Assembly (NCBI GenBank): GCA_000965745.1
Contig: CP009479.1
Location: forward strand, 878,457-942,456
DNA: 64,000 nt
Source of the DNA: an uncultured archaeon
Lineage (GTDB): Archaea > Thermoplasmatota > Thermoplasmata > Thermoplasmatales > Thermoplasmataceae
Direction: 5' to 3'
The position numbers were made by a program, and so were the translations under genes. Within the stretch, counting starts at the first letter, position 1. Each line of letters begins with the position of its first letter. The notes under the pieces are model-generated. The model searched no databases and had not been told where the DNA came from. It was given only the letters and a program-made list of their open reading frames with translations. Positions 32,558 to 42,400 of the stretch are shown here, piece by piece.

Positions 32558-32658
32558 CGGAACTCTGAGTCAACTATGATCATACACGATAAAAATCTTT
32601 TGGGTTGAGCAGCAATATTCCTACCTGCCGTGCAAATTGAGCAGAAGTATGAGGCAAT

Positions 32659-33318
32659 TTATCTTTCAACCCTCTTTATGAAGAGGTAGAACAGATTGTT
32701 GAACCCGTCTCTCCAGGTCTTCAGCTTTGGTTTTGTAATCCTAACACCGTATTTCACAGGAATTTCCATGAATTTTCCCCTCCTCACGGCCTCTATCTTT
32801 ATGTCCTGGGAGAATGACATTCCATCACTGAGCGGCCCCATGGAATCATAAAGGGATTTCCTGAATATCCACATGCCGCTTTGGGAATCATTCATCCTTA
32901 CCTTGAAAAGTATGCTGATTGTCCTGTTCAGGATGCTGTTTCCAACATAGTGAAGCGTTGTGTAATTGAGTGAAGTCCTCAAGGTCATCCTGTCGCAGGA
33001 AATGAAATCGACCTCATTTATCTCCAGGATATTGATTAGCGGCTCGACAATCTCCGGAGGATATGTGCCGTCACCATCAAGGCACACCACTATGTCGCCG
33101 GTAACTTCAGAGAGGCCGGTCTTGTACGCCTTTCCATACCCTCTCTCAGGCTGGTTGATGACCTTTGCACCTTTTTCCTGCGCGATTTTCTTCGTGCCGT
33201 CTGTTGAGTTTGTGTCTACGACTATGACCTCTACATTGCTCATCTTCTTGAGTCCGTCTATAACCATCCCAATGGTCTTCTCTTCGTTTATCGTAGGAAT
33301 CACTGCGCTTATCTTCAA
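32659..33318 (-). CDS. Family 2 glycosyltransferase (dolichol-phosphate mannosyltransferase-like)
   Basis: A 219-residue GT-A glycosyltransferase. The start MKISAVIPTINEEKTIG, VVDTNSTDGT and the DxD-type metal site CLDGDGTYPPEI near residues 78-89 are typical of DPM1/DPG-synthase-like GT2 enzymes. There is no C-terminal membrane domain beyond a short hydrophobic end. It probably charges a polyprenyl phosphate for N-glycosylation or lipid glycosylation, consistent with the many sequon-rich surface proteins in the window. Confidence 0.88.
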   Translation of the reverse strand: MKISAVIPTINEEKTIGMVIDGLKKMSNVEVIVVDTNSTDGTKKIAQEKGAKVINQPERGYGKAYKTGLSEVTGDIVVCLDGDGTYPPEIVEPLINILEINEVDFISCDRMTLRTSLNYTTLHYVGNSILNRTISILFKVRMNDSQSGMWIFRKSLYDSMGPLSDGMSFSQDIKIEAVRRGKFMEIPVKYGVRITKPKLKTWRDGFNNLFYLFIKRVER

Positions 33319-33472
33319 TCAGCCACATCCTGTTGTATTGTTCAGGGTAACAGTGTCGAAACTATTAAACCATAATCTTAAACCATTATTAAATTCCGAT
33401 TGTTTAATCACATGTTAATTTAGGCAAGTATGGATATATTTGTAATAATGGGTGGTCGCGTTGAATGGTGAG

Positions 33473-34453
33473 ATGGGTGAGAAGATAGTAAGATGGGACT
33501 TGGATGATATAGAGATGGAGGCAACAGTCACATTTCCTGGAGACGGGAAAGAATACCCGGGTATAGTCATGATTGCAGGAAGTGGTCCGACTGACAGGGA
33601 CTGGTGTTCCCCACTAATCCCGGGAAGCAACGGTACCGGGAAACTGTTGGCTGAAGCTCTCACGAAATCGGGATATGCGACCATCAGGTTTGACAAAAGG
33701 GCTTCAGGCCCTTATATACAGGAGAACGTTCAGAAGCTGATGGGAAGGATCAGCATGAAGGGGCATGCTGAAGAGGTGGAGTCCGCCGTCAAGGCACTCG
33801 TTGAAAATACAAACGTGTCCCGGGAAAACTTATGTGCACTAACAAACAGTGAAGGTGCGATTCATGCCCTGAATTACCAGGCAGGGGCAAGCGAGAACAA
33901 GTTCAGTGGGCTCGTTCTTACAGGAGTTCCCGGAAGATCTGTTGGTGATGTGGCAAGGGAGCAGATATTCAACCAGCTTAAGGGTGCAGAAAATCCGGAA
34001 TATCTCATGGGTCTTTACGACAAGGCTGTTTCAGATTTTGAGATAGGCAAGCCTTATATTCCAGATCCCAAAATCCCTGAAAGCATGGATCTGCTTCTTA
34101 GAAGCATAACTTCTCCTGCTAATCAGCCCTTCAGCCTGGAACTCTGGAAAATGAACCCCGCCGACCTGATAAATGAAGTACCTGATCCGATGCTTCTGCT
34201 GATTGGCAAGAAAGATATTCAGGTGAACTGGGAGGTTGACGGTGCAATTCTTAGAAGAAGACTCTCCGGGAGGCAGAACATAACGATCTCATTTCCTGAA
34301 AATGCGGATCATGTCCTGAAATACGAGCCTATGCCAAGGGACCAGATAGTTCCGGGACTGGCTGGGCAGAACTACAATCAGGCTTCCAGAGACCTTGACG
34401 ATGAGACCCTTGGAATCATGCTGGGCTGGCTTCGTGAGAACTGCAGCCGATGA
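33473..34453 (+). CDS. Alpha/beta hydrolase family protein
   Basis: About 326 residues of the cytoplasmic alpha/beta hydrolase fold related to bacterial YtmA/EstD-like esterases. Visible are the oxyanion strand IVMIAGSGPTDRDW, YATIRFDKRASG, and the nucleophile elbow NSEGA (normally GxSxG), with a late Asp (IGKKDIQVNW) and His (NADHVL). The elbow reading NSEGA rather than GHSEGG is unusual. ATG 33473 is preceded by GGTGAG; GTG 33452 would add seven residues. Confidence 0.8.
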   Translation: MGEKIVRWDLDDIEMEATVTFPGDGKEYPGIVMIAGSGPTDRDWCSPLIPGSNGTGKLLAEALTKSGYATIRFDKRASGPYIQENVQKLMGRISMKGHAEEVESAVKALVENTNVSRENLCALTNSEGAIHALNYQAGASENKFSGLVLTGVPGRSVGDVAREQIFNQLKGAENPEYLMGLYDKAVSDFEIGKPYIPDPKIPESMDLLLRSITSPANQPFSLELWKMNPADLINEVPDPMLLLIGKKDIQVNWEVDGAILRRRLSGRQNITISFPENADHVLKYEPMPRDQIVPGLAGQNYNQASRDLDDETLGIMLGWLRENCSR

Positions 34454-34457
34454 AGTT

Positions 34458-37136
34458 TCAACCCTGATACACGGATGATACGCCATTCACCTTTGTAACC
34501 TCGAATGATGCATCGGCAGCTGAGGTCAACTCAGTGTGGTGTGTGATCATTATCATCTGCTGAACCATGTTTTCATCCTTCAGGGAGTACTGTATGATCT
34601 CCTTCAGGTTGTTCCTCCTGTCCTCGTCAAGGAAATTTGTGGGCTCATCCATAATAACAGTGCTGACCCTTCCTGTCAGATATTTGGCGATGGCGAGTCG
34701 CACCGCGATAGCCAAGGAGATTCTCTCCCCGCCACTTAAGGAATCAAGTGGCTCTTCAACGCCATTGTTTATCACTTTTATGTCAAAATTCTCGTCTATC
34801 CTGACATCGTCAAACTCGAAGTTGAACGACGAAAGGTAATTCCTTGTCATGTTGTTAATTGAAACGGACGAATCCTTTCTTATGAGGGCCTGAATCCCGT
34901 TTCTTTCAAAGGCACTTCTCAGTTTCTCGAGTTTTGCGGAAGCAGCCTTTATCTTATCCAGTTTCAGTTTGTCCTTCTCCAGGGATGACAATTCGAGTTC
35001 TAGCTTTTCAATTGTTGACCTGAAGGTCTTCATCCTTTCAGAATATGCGGTTACATTCTGCCTTATCCCATCCAGCTCTTTCTTCTGCCTGTTGTACAGT
35101 TCAACTGCCCTCTCAAGTTCCTGCCTGACATCTCCGAGGGATATGATTTCATTACTCTTCTTCTCAAGGTCAGAATCGATCTCGGCCAATGCCCTCCTGT
35201 CGTTTTCGAGCTCATTCAGGACCCTGTTGTACTCTGCTTCTGCATTCCTTATCCTCTCGTATTTTTCCACCAGGGCCTCAAGCCGGTTCCGGTCCTCATC
35301 AGAGGGCTCCATCCCTATGCTGATTACCAGGCTCTCCAGCAACTCGCTCTTTTCCCTCTCCTCATTTTCGTACCTGGCCAGTTTTTCCCGCAATGTCTCA
35401 ATGGGGATTCTGCTCACTGCATATGTTATGGAATTGAATTCATTCTCCTGTTGCTTAAGGGCCTCCTTTTCTTTCATAGCCTCTCCGAGTTTCCCCTCCA
35501 CGTGTGAAAGTTCTGCAAATTTCGACTTCAACTCATCCATTCTCTCCTCCTTTTCGGCTATGGAGTCCTTCAGCCTTGAGAGTTCGTCCCTTGCAAGCAT
35601 GAATCTCTCTATGCCAGGTCTTCTCAGCCGGGCAAGTTCCTCCTCTCTCTTTCTGTAGGCATTATTGAGGCCGGAAACTTCTGCGCCGGACTCGGCTATT
35701 TCCTTCAGAAACTCTTCTTCTCTTGCCTGGTAGGCAGAGTGAATCTCCCCGAGGTGAAAATCATCGAGGTCACTTCCGCAAACAGGGCATTTCCTGTTGT
35801 CACCAAGCGTCTCCTTATTCTTCCTGAGTTCTGTGAGCTGTCTATTGATTCCCCCGACACGCTCTTTCAGGGCATTTCTCTGCCCTTCTATTTCCCTGAG
35901 CCCCTTCTCTAGCTCTCCAATTGACCGGGCAACACTGTTCCTGTCAAGGCTCATCAGGTCGGCAAATTCAGGGGAAGAAAGGGTTCCGGAAAGTTCCATG
36001 GCTTTCCTCTTCTCCGCTTTGACTTCTTCATCGGCAGAGTCTTTCAGCGCTTTATAGCTGTGTAGCGACTTTGCCTTCTCCTCAAGGTCTTTAACAAGGG
36101 ATTCAACCTCCCTGTACCTTCTGTGGCTTTCTGCAAGTGCCCCTAGCTTCTTCTTCTCTGCCTCATAGTCACTTATGGCAGTTCTTACATTTTCAAGAGA
36201 GACTTCGAGAGTCCTGAACTCGCTCTTGAGGTTGAAAAATCTGGTAACTTCCGACTTCCTGGCGAACAACGTTTCCTTCTCTATCCTCTCCTTTTCAGCT
36301 GCAGAGAACGAGATACCCTTGATGAGCTGCTGGCTCTTCCCGATATTATTCTTGACAGCTTCCGCCTTGGCCTTCAGTTCGTCAATCCTGGTTCTTACCG
36401 CATCAAAACCTGCCTTTTTCTGCATTGCGTCGTCTCTTCTTATTTCGAGCTCCTGCATTGCCTCGTGCGCCTTCTTCTCTCTCCCGGCTTCTTCTGATAA
36501 GAGAACTTCAGCCTTTTCTAACTCCTCTTTAGCTTCAGACCTGTCACCGGATATCCTGTCAAGCCTGTCCTGAATGTTTGAAAAGCGCGCTTCTTCCAAG
36601 CGCAGTGCATCCCTTATGCTCTTTATCTTCTGCGCATTCTCCGACAGCACATCAATTCCAATGATTTTGCTGAACAGTTTCTCCCTGTTGGCAGGCGTTT
36701 CAGAAATGAGCGCGTCCATCTCGCCCTGCCTGACAAAAACAGAATTCAGGAATATGTCCTTCGGGATCCTTAGCCCGTCCTTTATCTCCTTGTTTACTCC
36801 CTCGGCAGTCTCTGCTATCATCACATTGTCAAGCTTGATCCAGGAATTTCTTCCGGTTATGCTGCTCTTCCCAAGGGTAAGGCTCCTGAACAGCTCGTAA
36901 TATCTGTCGTTAAGCCTGAAGCCGATGGTGACTGCACACTCCCTTGCGCCGCTCCTTATGAGCTCGGCAATCTTGTCGCCGCGCTTCTCGCCGAAAAGGG
37001 CGAACCTGATTGCATCAACAATGCTGGATTTTCCCGCACCATTTTTTCCATAAATGATGTTGATGCCATTCTCGAAGCGAATCAGCGTGTCAGAATGAGA
37101 CAGGAAATTGTTAAGCTGGATATAGTCAATTATCAT
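34458..37136 (-). CDS. rad50: DNA double-strand break repair ATPase Rad50
   Basis: About 892 residues. Walker A IYGKNGAGKSS is close to the N-terminus, then long coiled coils flank a zinc hook CPVCGSDL near the middle. The C-terminal lobe has the signature SLSGGERISLAIAVRLA and Walker B VIMDEPTNFLDEDRR. It forms the Mre11-Rad50 complex that processes DNA ends. The start is ATG 37136, overlapping the mre11 stop by 11 bp; TTG 37145 is also in frame. It is the last gene of the nurA-herA-mre11-rad50 operon. Confidence 0.96.
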   Translation of the reverse strand: MIIDYIQLNNFLSHSDTLIRFENGINIIYGKNGAGKSSIVDAIRFALFGEKRGDKIAELIRSGARECAVTIGFRLNDRYYELFRSLTLGKSSITGRNSWIKLDNVMIAETAEGVNKEIKDGLRIPKDIFLNSVFVRQGEMDALISETPANREKLFSKIIGIDVLSENAQKIKSIRDALRLEEARFSNIQDRLDRISGDRSEAKEELEKAEVLLSEEAGREKKAHEAMQELEIRRDDAMQKKAGFDAVRTRIDELKAKAEAVKNNIGKSQQLIKGISFSAAEKERIEKETLFARKSEVTRFFNLKSEFRTLEVSLENVRTAISDYEAEKKKLGALAESHRRYREVESLVKDLEEKAKSLHSYKALKDSADEEVKAEKRKAMELSGTLSSPEFADLMSLDRNSVARSIGELEKGLREIEGQRNALKERVGGINRQLTELRKNKETLGDNRKCPVCGSDLDDFHLGEIHSAYQAREEEFLKEIAESGAEVSGLNNAYRKREEELARLRRPGIERFMLARDELSRLKDSIAEKEERMDELKSKFAELSHVEGKLGEAMKEKEALKQQENEFNSITYAVSRIPIETLREKLARYENEEREKSELLESLVISIGMEPSDEDRNRLEALVEKYERIRNAEAEYNRVLNELENDRRALAEIDSDLEKKSNEIISLGDVRQELERAVELYNRQKKELDGIRQNVTAYSERMKTFRSTIEKLELELSSLEKDKLKLDKIKAASAKLEKLRSAFERNGIQALIRKDSSVSINNMTRNYLSSFNFEFDDVRIDENFDIKVINNGVEEPLDSLSGGERISLAIAVRLAIAKYLTGRVSTVIMDEPTNFLDEDRRNNLKEIIQYSLKDENMVQQMIMITHHTELTSAADASFEVTKVNGVSSVYQG

Positions 37137-38289
37137 AGTTACCAACTTCGAAATCTATTCCAAGTTTCTCGAGTATTACCCGCCGTGCCTTTTCGAATTC
37201 ATCATCCCTTAGTGTCTCATAGACCTCATTCGCAAGGGAGGACATGCTATCATCACCAAAATACGCTTTGAAGTAATCGATAAGGCTGTTCATGTTGGGT
37301 TCTTCAACCGACACCTCTTTTTGAGGGTCGAACCTCACTCTTCTGAAGAAATACTGGTCTGATAGCTTCTTGAGGGAATTCTTGACCTCTTCCCTGTCGG
37401 ACTCACCAGTTATCGTGAGAAGCACCATTGGCTTCTTTTCCCCGAACCTGTCAGCATACCTGCTGTGCATTTTCTCGAGTTCATCAATATAGTTTTCCTG
37501 CCTCGCGGTGACTTCGACCTGAAACCTTGTGCTCTTGAGCCTGACTCTTTCAACTGATACCTCCCCTCCCTTTACTTCAACGAGATTGACGCCCTTGCCC
37601 CCTTTCAGGAACCTTGCGATCTCGCTGGAACTGGTCATGTCGGTGGACCCTGCGTATGAGAATACTGGATATTCCTTGTCCCTCACCACATGATCGTGGA
37701 TATGCCCGAATGCAAGGTACGAGAAGGTTTTCGGGAGATCGTCATACCTGGCCTCACATGCTTCAGGGTGCAGGTAAGGTGAAACAGCCTGGTGTGAGAG
37801 GAGTACTGAGGATCTATAATCTGTTGCCATGGATTCTGCTTTCCTGTACTCTTCAACAAGCAGATCCTTCCTGAGCCCTTTCATATTTGAAATTCCGTAA
37901 AGAAGCATGCTTTCACCGTCGTAGCTGAGCTCAACATTTCTCCGGGCATCCGGAGCCCCGTCATCGAGCAGCTTAACACCGAGAAAATCAAATATCTTGG
38001 AAGCCGGGTCATCCCTTCTTTTAGGCCTGTCGTGGTCGCCCATTATTATGTACATGCCCCTGTTTGCATCAGATATCTGCCTGGCGAAATCCTTGAACTT
38101 GAGCAGTGCGTGGTTTCCAGGATTCCATGTGTCAAACAGGTCTCCAGTGTGGATGAAGAAGTCTACATGCTCCGAAAGACCAATATTTATGGCTTCCTGG
38201 AAAGCCTCGTAGAAATCCTCTTCCCTGAAAGATTCTCCATATTCCCTGTTTCCAAGGTGTGTGTCCGAGAAGTGAAGGAACTTGACCAT
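37126..38289 (-). CDS. mre11: DNA repair nuclease Mre11
   Basis: A 387-residue manganese-dependent exo/endonuclease. The phosphoesterase motifs in order are FLHFSDTHLG, IHTGDLFD, IIMGDHDRP, LLSHQ and FGHIHDH. The third motif reads GDHD where most nucleases of the family have GNHD. A capping domain and Rad50-binding C-terminus follow. The ATG at 38289 directly abuts the herA stop, so translation is coupled. Confidence 0.95.
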   Translation of the reverse strand: MVKFLHFSDTHLGNREYGESFREEDFYEAFQEAINIGLSEHVDFFIHTGDLFDTWNPGNHALLKFKDFARQISDANRGMYIIMGDHDRPKRRDDPASKIFDFLGVKLLDDGAPDARRNVELSYDGESMLLYGISNMKGLRKDLLVEEYRKAESMATDYRSSVLLSHQAVSPYLHPEACEARYDDLPKTFSYLAFGHIHDHVVRDKEYPVFSYAGSTDMTSSSEIARFLKGGKGVNLVEVKGGEVSVERVRLKSTRFQVEVTARQENYIDELEKMHSRYADRFGEKKPMVLLTITGESDREEVKNSLKKLSDQYFFRRVRFDPQKEVSVEEPNMNSLIDYFKAYFGDDSMSSLANEVYETLRDDEFEKARRVILEKLGIDFEVGNYDN

Positions 38290-39819
38290 TTAATCACCCA
38301 GAAGGTTCCTGATCCTTTTGTTGTCCTCAGCTGGATCGGTCTTCTTTCTTCGGTCCTCCCTGGCCTCACGGAGGAGCGAAACCAGATCAACATCCCCTCC
38401 TCCCTCTCGCGTCTTTCTTTCCCTTATCTTTGTCACGACAGGAAGTTTCACGAATTCCCCAACAAGGACTGCTTCACCGACATTAAGCGATGGAAGGTCG
38501 TCTATGACGGCCTGGCTTATGCTTTCTCCACTCTCGAGGACAGCATTCTGGTCAAGGGGATTTGTTATCCTGAGAATTATTTCGGAATTGCACTGGCTCA
38601 GCACATCCTGGTCAATCTTTCCCGGCCTCTGTGTGATAACCACAAGGAAAATGCCGAATTTTCTGCCTTCTGAAGCTATCTTCTTGATCATGGCTGATAT
38701 CTGGGTGTTCTGCTTCGGAGGGACAAAGTTGTGTGCCTCCTCAATAAACACAAAAACTGGGTACTTGTAGTCCGATGTTGCCTTTATTTCGTAAATCTCG
38801 TTCAGGACCCGGAACGAGAAATAGTTTGCAAGGAACTGGTCCATCCCTGAGAGGTCGAGAATGCTCATCTGTCCCGGTGCCAGATACTCTCCTATGCCAG
38901 TGGTCCTTTCCCCGAAAATTGACTTTATCTTGGACAGGAACCTGAGCCTTCCTGCAATCTTTCTCTGGTCTTCCTGCTGCAGCTTGTCCGCACTTTTTAT
39001 GAAGTCATCAAGGTCCTTTCTTCCGGACATCTGCTTCATCATCTCATCAACAATTCTGTTAAGGTTCGTCCATGACTCTTTTATTCCCATTATTCCCGAG
39101 ACATCTTCAGTTTCCATGTCCTGGAACCTCAATGAAAAGTCTTCGGCAAAGAAGCTTGAGGGGGAATATCTGCCAGTGCTAAGGGGAGTCCTGAATACCT
39201 TCACAGAATCCGCGAACTCCTTATCTTCCGAGCCACGCTGCATCAGCACATAGTCGGCGTGGGGGTCAAGAACTATTATCGTTGCACCCTTCTTCAGGAG
39301 CTCTTCCATCAGGACTCCTGCAGTATGGCTTTTTCCCGCGCCTGTCTGTGCCACAATTGCCAGATGCCTTCTCAGCCCGTTCACGTTTACAGCCACTCTG
39401 ACATCGGATCTGTCGGCAAGGTACCCTATATGGAGGGATTCCTGCTCCCCATAACCGAAAATTCCTTCCAGAAGGCCGGTTTCCGCCCTGTACACTTCGG
39501 TTCCTGGCTTGATAAGTTCCCTGGTCAGATTCAGCCCATCACCATTCAAGGTTCCGAGGGTTCTAGTATAGCATATTATGTTATTGTCGCCTATCTCGCT
39601 CGTCACGTATTTCGAGACACTCTCGAAATCGAGGCCCGTATTCAGCAGCTCGCTCCGGGAGACGATCCTCTCAACTCTTCCTATTATCCTGTCTTTCCCG
39701 CTGTTTATGTAAACATACTCCCACTTCTTGACTTCAGCATCGGGGTTCAGCACAAACATGAACGAGTCTGACGAGTTGTCACCTACTGTAAAACCCAGGT
39801 TAGATTCTGATTCTGGCAC
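38290..39819 (-). CDS. herA: DNA translocase/helicase HerA
   Basis: About 509 residues. The N-terminal HAS-barrel (about 1-95) precedes a FtsK/VirB4-like ATPase with Walker A VAQTGAGKSHTAGVL and Walker B VFVFIEEAHNFVP, then the sensor VITQRPGKIDQDVLSQ and an arginine-finger region. The hexamer works with NurA to resect DNA ends after Mre11-Rad50. GTG 39819 is chosen because GAGGTGA lies 6 nt upstream; GTG 39828 would add three residues. The 5' end overlaps nurA by about 20 bp. Confidence 0.95.
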   Translation of the reverse strand: MPESESNLGFTVGDNSSDSFMFVLNPDAEVKKWEYVYINSGKDRIIGRVERIVSRSELLNTGLDFESVSKYVTSEIGDNNIICYTRTLGTLNGDGLNLTRELIKPGTEVYRAETGLLEGIFGYGEQESLHIGYLADRSDVRVAVNVNGLRRHLAIVAQTGAGKSHTAGVLMEELLKKGATIIVLDPHADYVLMQRGSEDKEFADSVKVFRTPLSTGRYSPSSFFAEDFSLRFQDMETEDVSGIMGIKESWTNLNRIVDEMMKQMSGRKDLDDFIKSADKLQQEDQRKIAGRLRFLSKIKSIFGERTTGIGEYLAPGQMSILDLSGMDQFLANYFSFRVLNEIYEIKATSDYKYPVFVFIEEAHNFVPPKQNTQISAMIKKIASEGRKFGIFLVVITQRPGKIDQDVLSQCNSEIILRITNPLDQNAVLESGESISQAVIDDLPSLNVGEAVLVGEFVKLPVVTKIRERKTREGGGDVDLVSLLREAREDRRKKTDPAEDNKRIRNLLGD

Positions 39820-40894
39820 GTCTTTCACCTCTTGTCTCGTAAAACGGGACTCCTACAACACTTTCGAATGTTCTCATGTATAACCCTTCAATTTCTTTCT
39901 GCCTGAACTTGACGTCCCTGTCCACGTCAGCAAGCCAGATATTGTGGGTTTTCAGGCCACCATATCCCCAGAAGATCATCTCCATAATATCGCCGTCCAG
40001 GTCGTATGCTGCAGTCCTGGCATCAGCGGAATCCTGTGCTTCAGGCAGTACAAGGTCAACCTTGATGGGCAGATCATTATGATCAGGCAGGGCATGTAGG
40101 GTTACTACATTAAGCCTTGACTGGCCAAGCTCATTCCTGTCAGCCGGGAATGACACCTTCAGAGGCACGGTGTAGCCACTTGCTTTGGCGAACGATTTGA
40201 TAAGAAGATGATCGGTTCTCCTGTACTCACGCTCGCTTTTGATCATATCTTCGGTGTGCACACTCCTGTCCAGGTTATCAAGCAGGTAATTCCTGAAAAG
40301 CAAACTTTCCGAGCTTTTTGCTACGAATGCCATCGGTATCCCGTTCTCTATGCAGTACCGGAGCAGTGCGTAGAGTTCCCTGAAGTAAATTTCGATGAAG
40401 TTTTCATAGTTTTCAGCATCTATCCTGTTTCTCTTATGCCTGAGCCTTCCAGCCAGAGATCCATCCATGAGGACATAATCGGGCTTCTCCTCCTTCAGGA
40501 GATTGAGTGTTGCAACATGTTCTGTGTGCTCCATCAGAAGTATGGTGAAATTTCTTATTTCGTCCCTGTTCACGTCCATTACCTCGCAGATGAAATCTTT
40601 GGCAGTTCTGTTCTTTGTCTTGGCATAAGCCCTTATGAGGATCAGCTTCTTTCCGTTGTACAGTTCACGGACAAATTCGCTGCTGTCTGTGGCAGAGATC
40701 GAACCCGGATTGAACCTGCTGTCTGCTTTCTCTATGAAATTCTTGCCGAAAGCTTCATCATACAGGCGCCTGAGAGGAGAATCGCTGTCTATCAGCAATG
40801 ACTCCCTTACCCTCTCCAGATTATCGTTAAGAAACTTAAGGTAGTCCTCATAGGTATCATTCATAATCAAACACTTGATGGCTGATGTTCCCAT
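39800..40894 (-). CDS. nurA: 5'-3' nuclease NurA
   Basis: A 364-residue nuclease of the NurA family, which has an RNase H-like core. Visible are DSSEFVRELYNGKKLILIRAY in the first acidic strand region, DYVLMDGSLAGRLRHKR in the second, and the C-terminal DLDGDIMEMIFWGYGG. It heads the four-gene resection operon, with the partner HerA immediately downstream. The start at ATG 40894 has an AT-rich TATA-like stretch about 20-25 nt upstream; ATG 40864 is the alternative. Confidence 0.9.
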   Translation of the reverse strand: MGTSAIKCLIMNDTYEDYLKFLNDNLERVRESLLIDSDSPLRRLYDEAFGKNFIEKADSRFNPGSISATDSSEFVRELYNGKKLILIRAYAKTKNRTAKDFICEVMDVNRDEIRNFTILLMEHTEHVATLNLLKEEKPDYVLMDGSLAGRLRHKRNRIDAENYENFIEIYFRELYALLRYCIENGIPMAFVAKSSESLLFRNYLLDNLDRSVHTEDMIKSEREYRRTDHLLIKSFAKASGYTVPLKVSFPADRNELGQSRLNVVTLHALPDHNDLPIKVDLVLPEAQDSADARTAAYDLDGDIMEMIFWGYGGLKTHNIWLADVDRDVKFRQKEIEGLYMRTFESVVGVPFYETRGERRARIRI

Positions 40895-40938
40895 GAGATT
40901 GTGTGATTAAAAATTTTGTTGTATTGCCTGCTGAACAA

Positions 40939-42024
40939 TCAGGAAACGGATAATGGCACTATTGTGAAGCTGAGGATGAACATTACAAGCGCAGCTACAC
41001 CAAGAAGGATATCCCGTGACGGAATGCCTGAATAGTCATCAAGGGCAGGGGGATGATTGAGGCCCATGAACACGACGAACATGGCAAGGAACCACCACCC
41101 GTTGTACCTGAAGCCTATGAGGAAGAGGAAAGCGACAAATATGTAGTCAACAACTGAAGCCCTTTTCCCCAGAAGCCCCCTGACAACATGCCCGCCGTCA
41201 AGCTGTCCCACAGGAATCAGATTCATCGCTGTTGCGAATATGCCAACCCAAACAGAAAACACCATTGGAAATACCGGTCCCTGAAATTCTGTTGTGAGTC
41301 CAAGGAACTGATAGAGCAATGGAAAGTTGATCACGAACGGCATGTAATTGCCCGTGGCAGGGAAGAAGCCCTGCACGTACTCCGCGACAAACAGGAGTGG
41401 AAGTGCTGTCAGGAACCCGGCAATAGGGCCTGCTGCACCGATCTCCAACATTACTTTCTTGTTTGGAATCGGATCACGCAGGGAAATGAAGGCTCCAAAT
41501 GTTCCTATCCCCACCGGGAACGGGATGAAAAAGGGGAGGGACGCTTTCACCTTGTGCCTTCTGGCAACTATATAATGCCCGGTTTCATGCACTCCGAGTA
41601 TCAGCATGAGTGGGGCCGAAAAGAACACGAACCCGTATATGTATTTGAGAGCGCCTCCCCATGCACCGGGCTGGACAAAATTTGCAGCATATATTGACCC
41701 CACGTATATGGTTGAAGCCAGAGTTAGGACAAGCATCACGAGATTAACGTAATTGCTCCTGTAGGTAGTGGCTGGCCTCCTTGACACCTCTATGAAATTT
41801 TCAACGTCCTTGACAAGAAAAGGGACATATCCTTCAGGCACAAGCTCTGTCCTCAGTTTGTCGAACTCATTTGTAAGATCTGGATTGTCGCTCAGGAAAA
41901 AGAAGAATCGGATACTCAGAGGGTTGACATCAGTCTCGTATACATTGATGTAGGATCTTACTGTCCTGACCACCTTTTCAAGGTCTTCGCTCTGAATCCT
42001 AACAGTCCTCGAGGTATTCTCCAT
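40939..42024 (-). CDS. Site-2 protease family membrane metallopeptidase (M50)
   Basis: About 361 residues. An N-terminal soluble region of 100 or so residues, then at least six membrane helices. The zinc site is HETGH in LILGVHETGHYIVARR, and the third ligand is in NLIPVGQLDGGHVVRG. Such proteases cleave membrane-bound regulators. I chose ATG 42024, preceded by GGTGA; the frame stays open to 42174, but the extra 50 residues look non-coding. It is downstream of and on the same strand as the HtrA-like protease gene. Confidence 0.88.
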   Translation of the reverse strand: MENTSRTVRIQSEDLEKVVRTVRSYINVYETDVNPLSIRFFFFLSDNPDLTNEFDKLRTELVPEGYVPFLVKDVENFIEVSRRPATTYRSNYVNLVMLVLTLASTIYVGSIYAANFVQPGAWGGALKYIYGFVFFSAPLMLILGVHETGHYIVARRHKVKASLPFFIPFPVGIGTFGAFISLRDPIPNKKVMLEIGAAGPIAGFLTALPLLFVAEYVQGFFPATGNYMPFVINFPLLYQFLGLTTEFQGPVFPMVFSVWVGIFATAMNLIPVGQLDGGHVVRGLLGKRASVVDYIFVAFLFLIGFRYNGWWFLAMFVVFMGLNHPPALDDYSGIPSRDILLGVAALVMFILSFTIVPLSVS

Positions 42025-42400
42025 AAGGTTCACCGTTAAACTGTTCCCCAGGTTAACGAAGTTATTCACGTTTCGTAACTCTCTGACCCACTGGGGATTT
42101 TGTTGCCAGCCGCTGATCGAACCTACATAGCATGAACTTATCATACGCTCAGTCCGAGGCCCATGGCGTGGCAAATTATTGTCTCATGTCGTCATACATG
42201 TTCATCAGATCACATGTACTATTTTTTGAGACAACCTAATAGGTAATACTCTCTCTTAAAGTTTTTATCTCAAATGTGTTAAATTAACTGAAATTGCTGA
42301 GCTGCCAGTATGAATTATGCATGGTCACTCAGAACATAATATATCAACTCTGCTCCATGAACCGCTTCTCTTCCGGCAAAAACGGCAAAAAAAGTGTGGT
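42025..42400. promoter_or_regulatory. Leader region of the S2P-type protease gene
   Basis: A 376-bp gap. It contains the nested hairpin at 42179-42234, an AT-rich stretch around 42255-42290, and nothing that looks like a gene in any frame apart from the unlikely 5' extension of the protease. Confidence 0.4.
42179..42234. repeat. Nested inverted repeat (hairpin)
   Basis: TTGTCTCA (42179-42186) pairs with TGAGACAA (42227-42234), and inside it TACATG (42195-42200) pairs with CATGTA (42213-42218). The result is an 8-bp stem, a near-symmetric internal loop, a 6-bp stem and a 12-nt loop. It may be a regulatory RNA element or a protein-binding site. Confidence 0.45.

Noticed and set aside
34969-36900. 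Several Ser-rich frames on the strand opposite rad50
   Set aside because: They are antisense shadows of the coiled-coil codons; Rad50 is unambiguous in the other strand.
42025-42174. A 50-codon N-terminal extension of the S2P-type protease
   Set aside because: The added residues have no fold-like pattern, and ATG 42024 has a ribosome-binding site.
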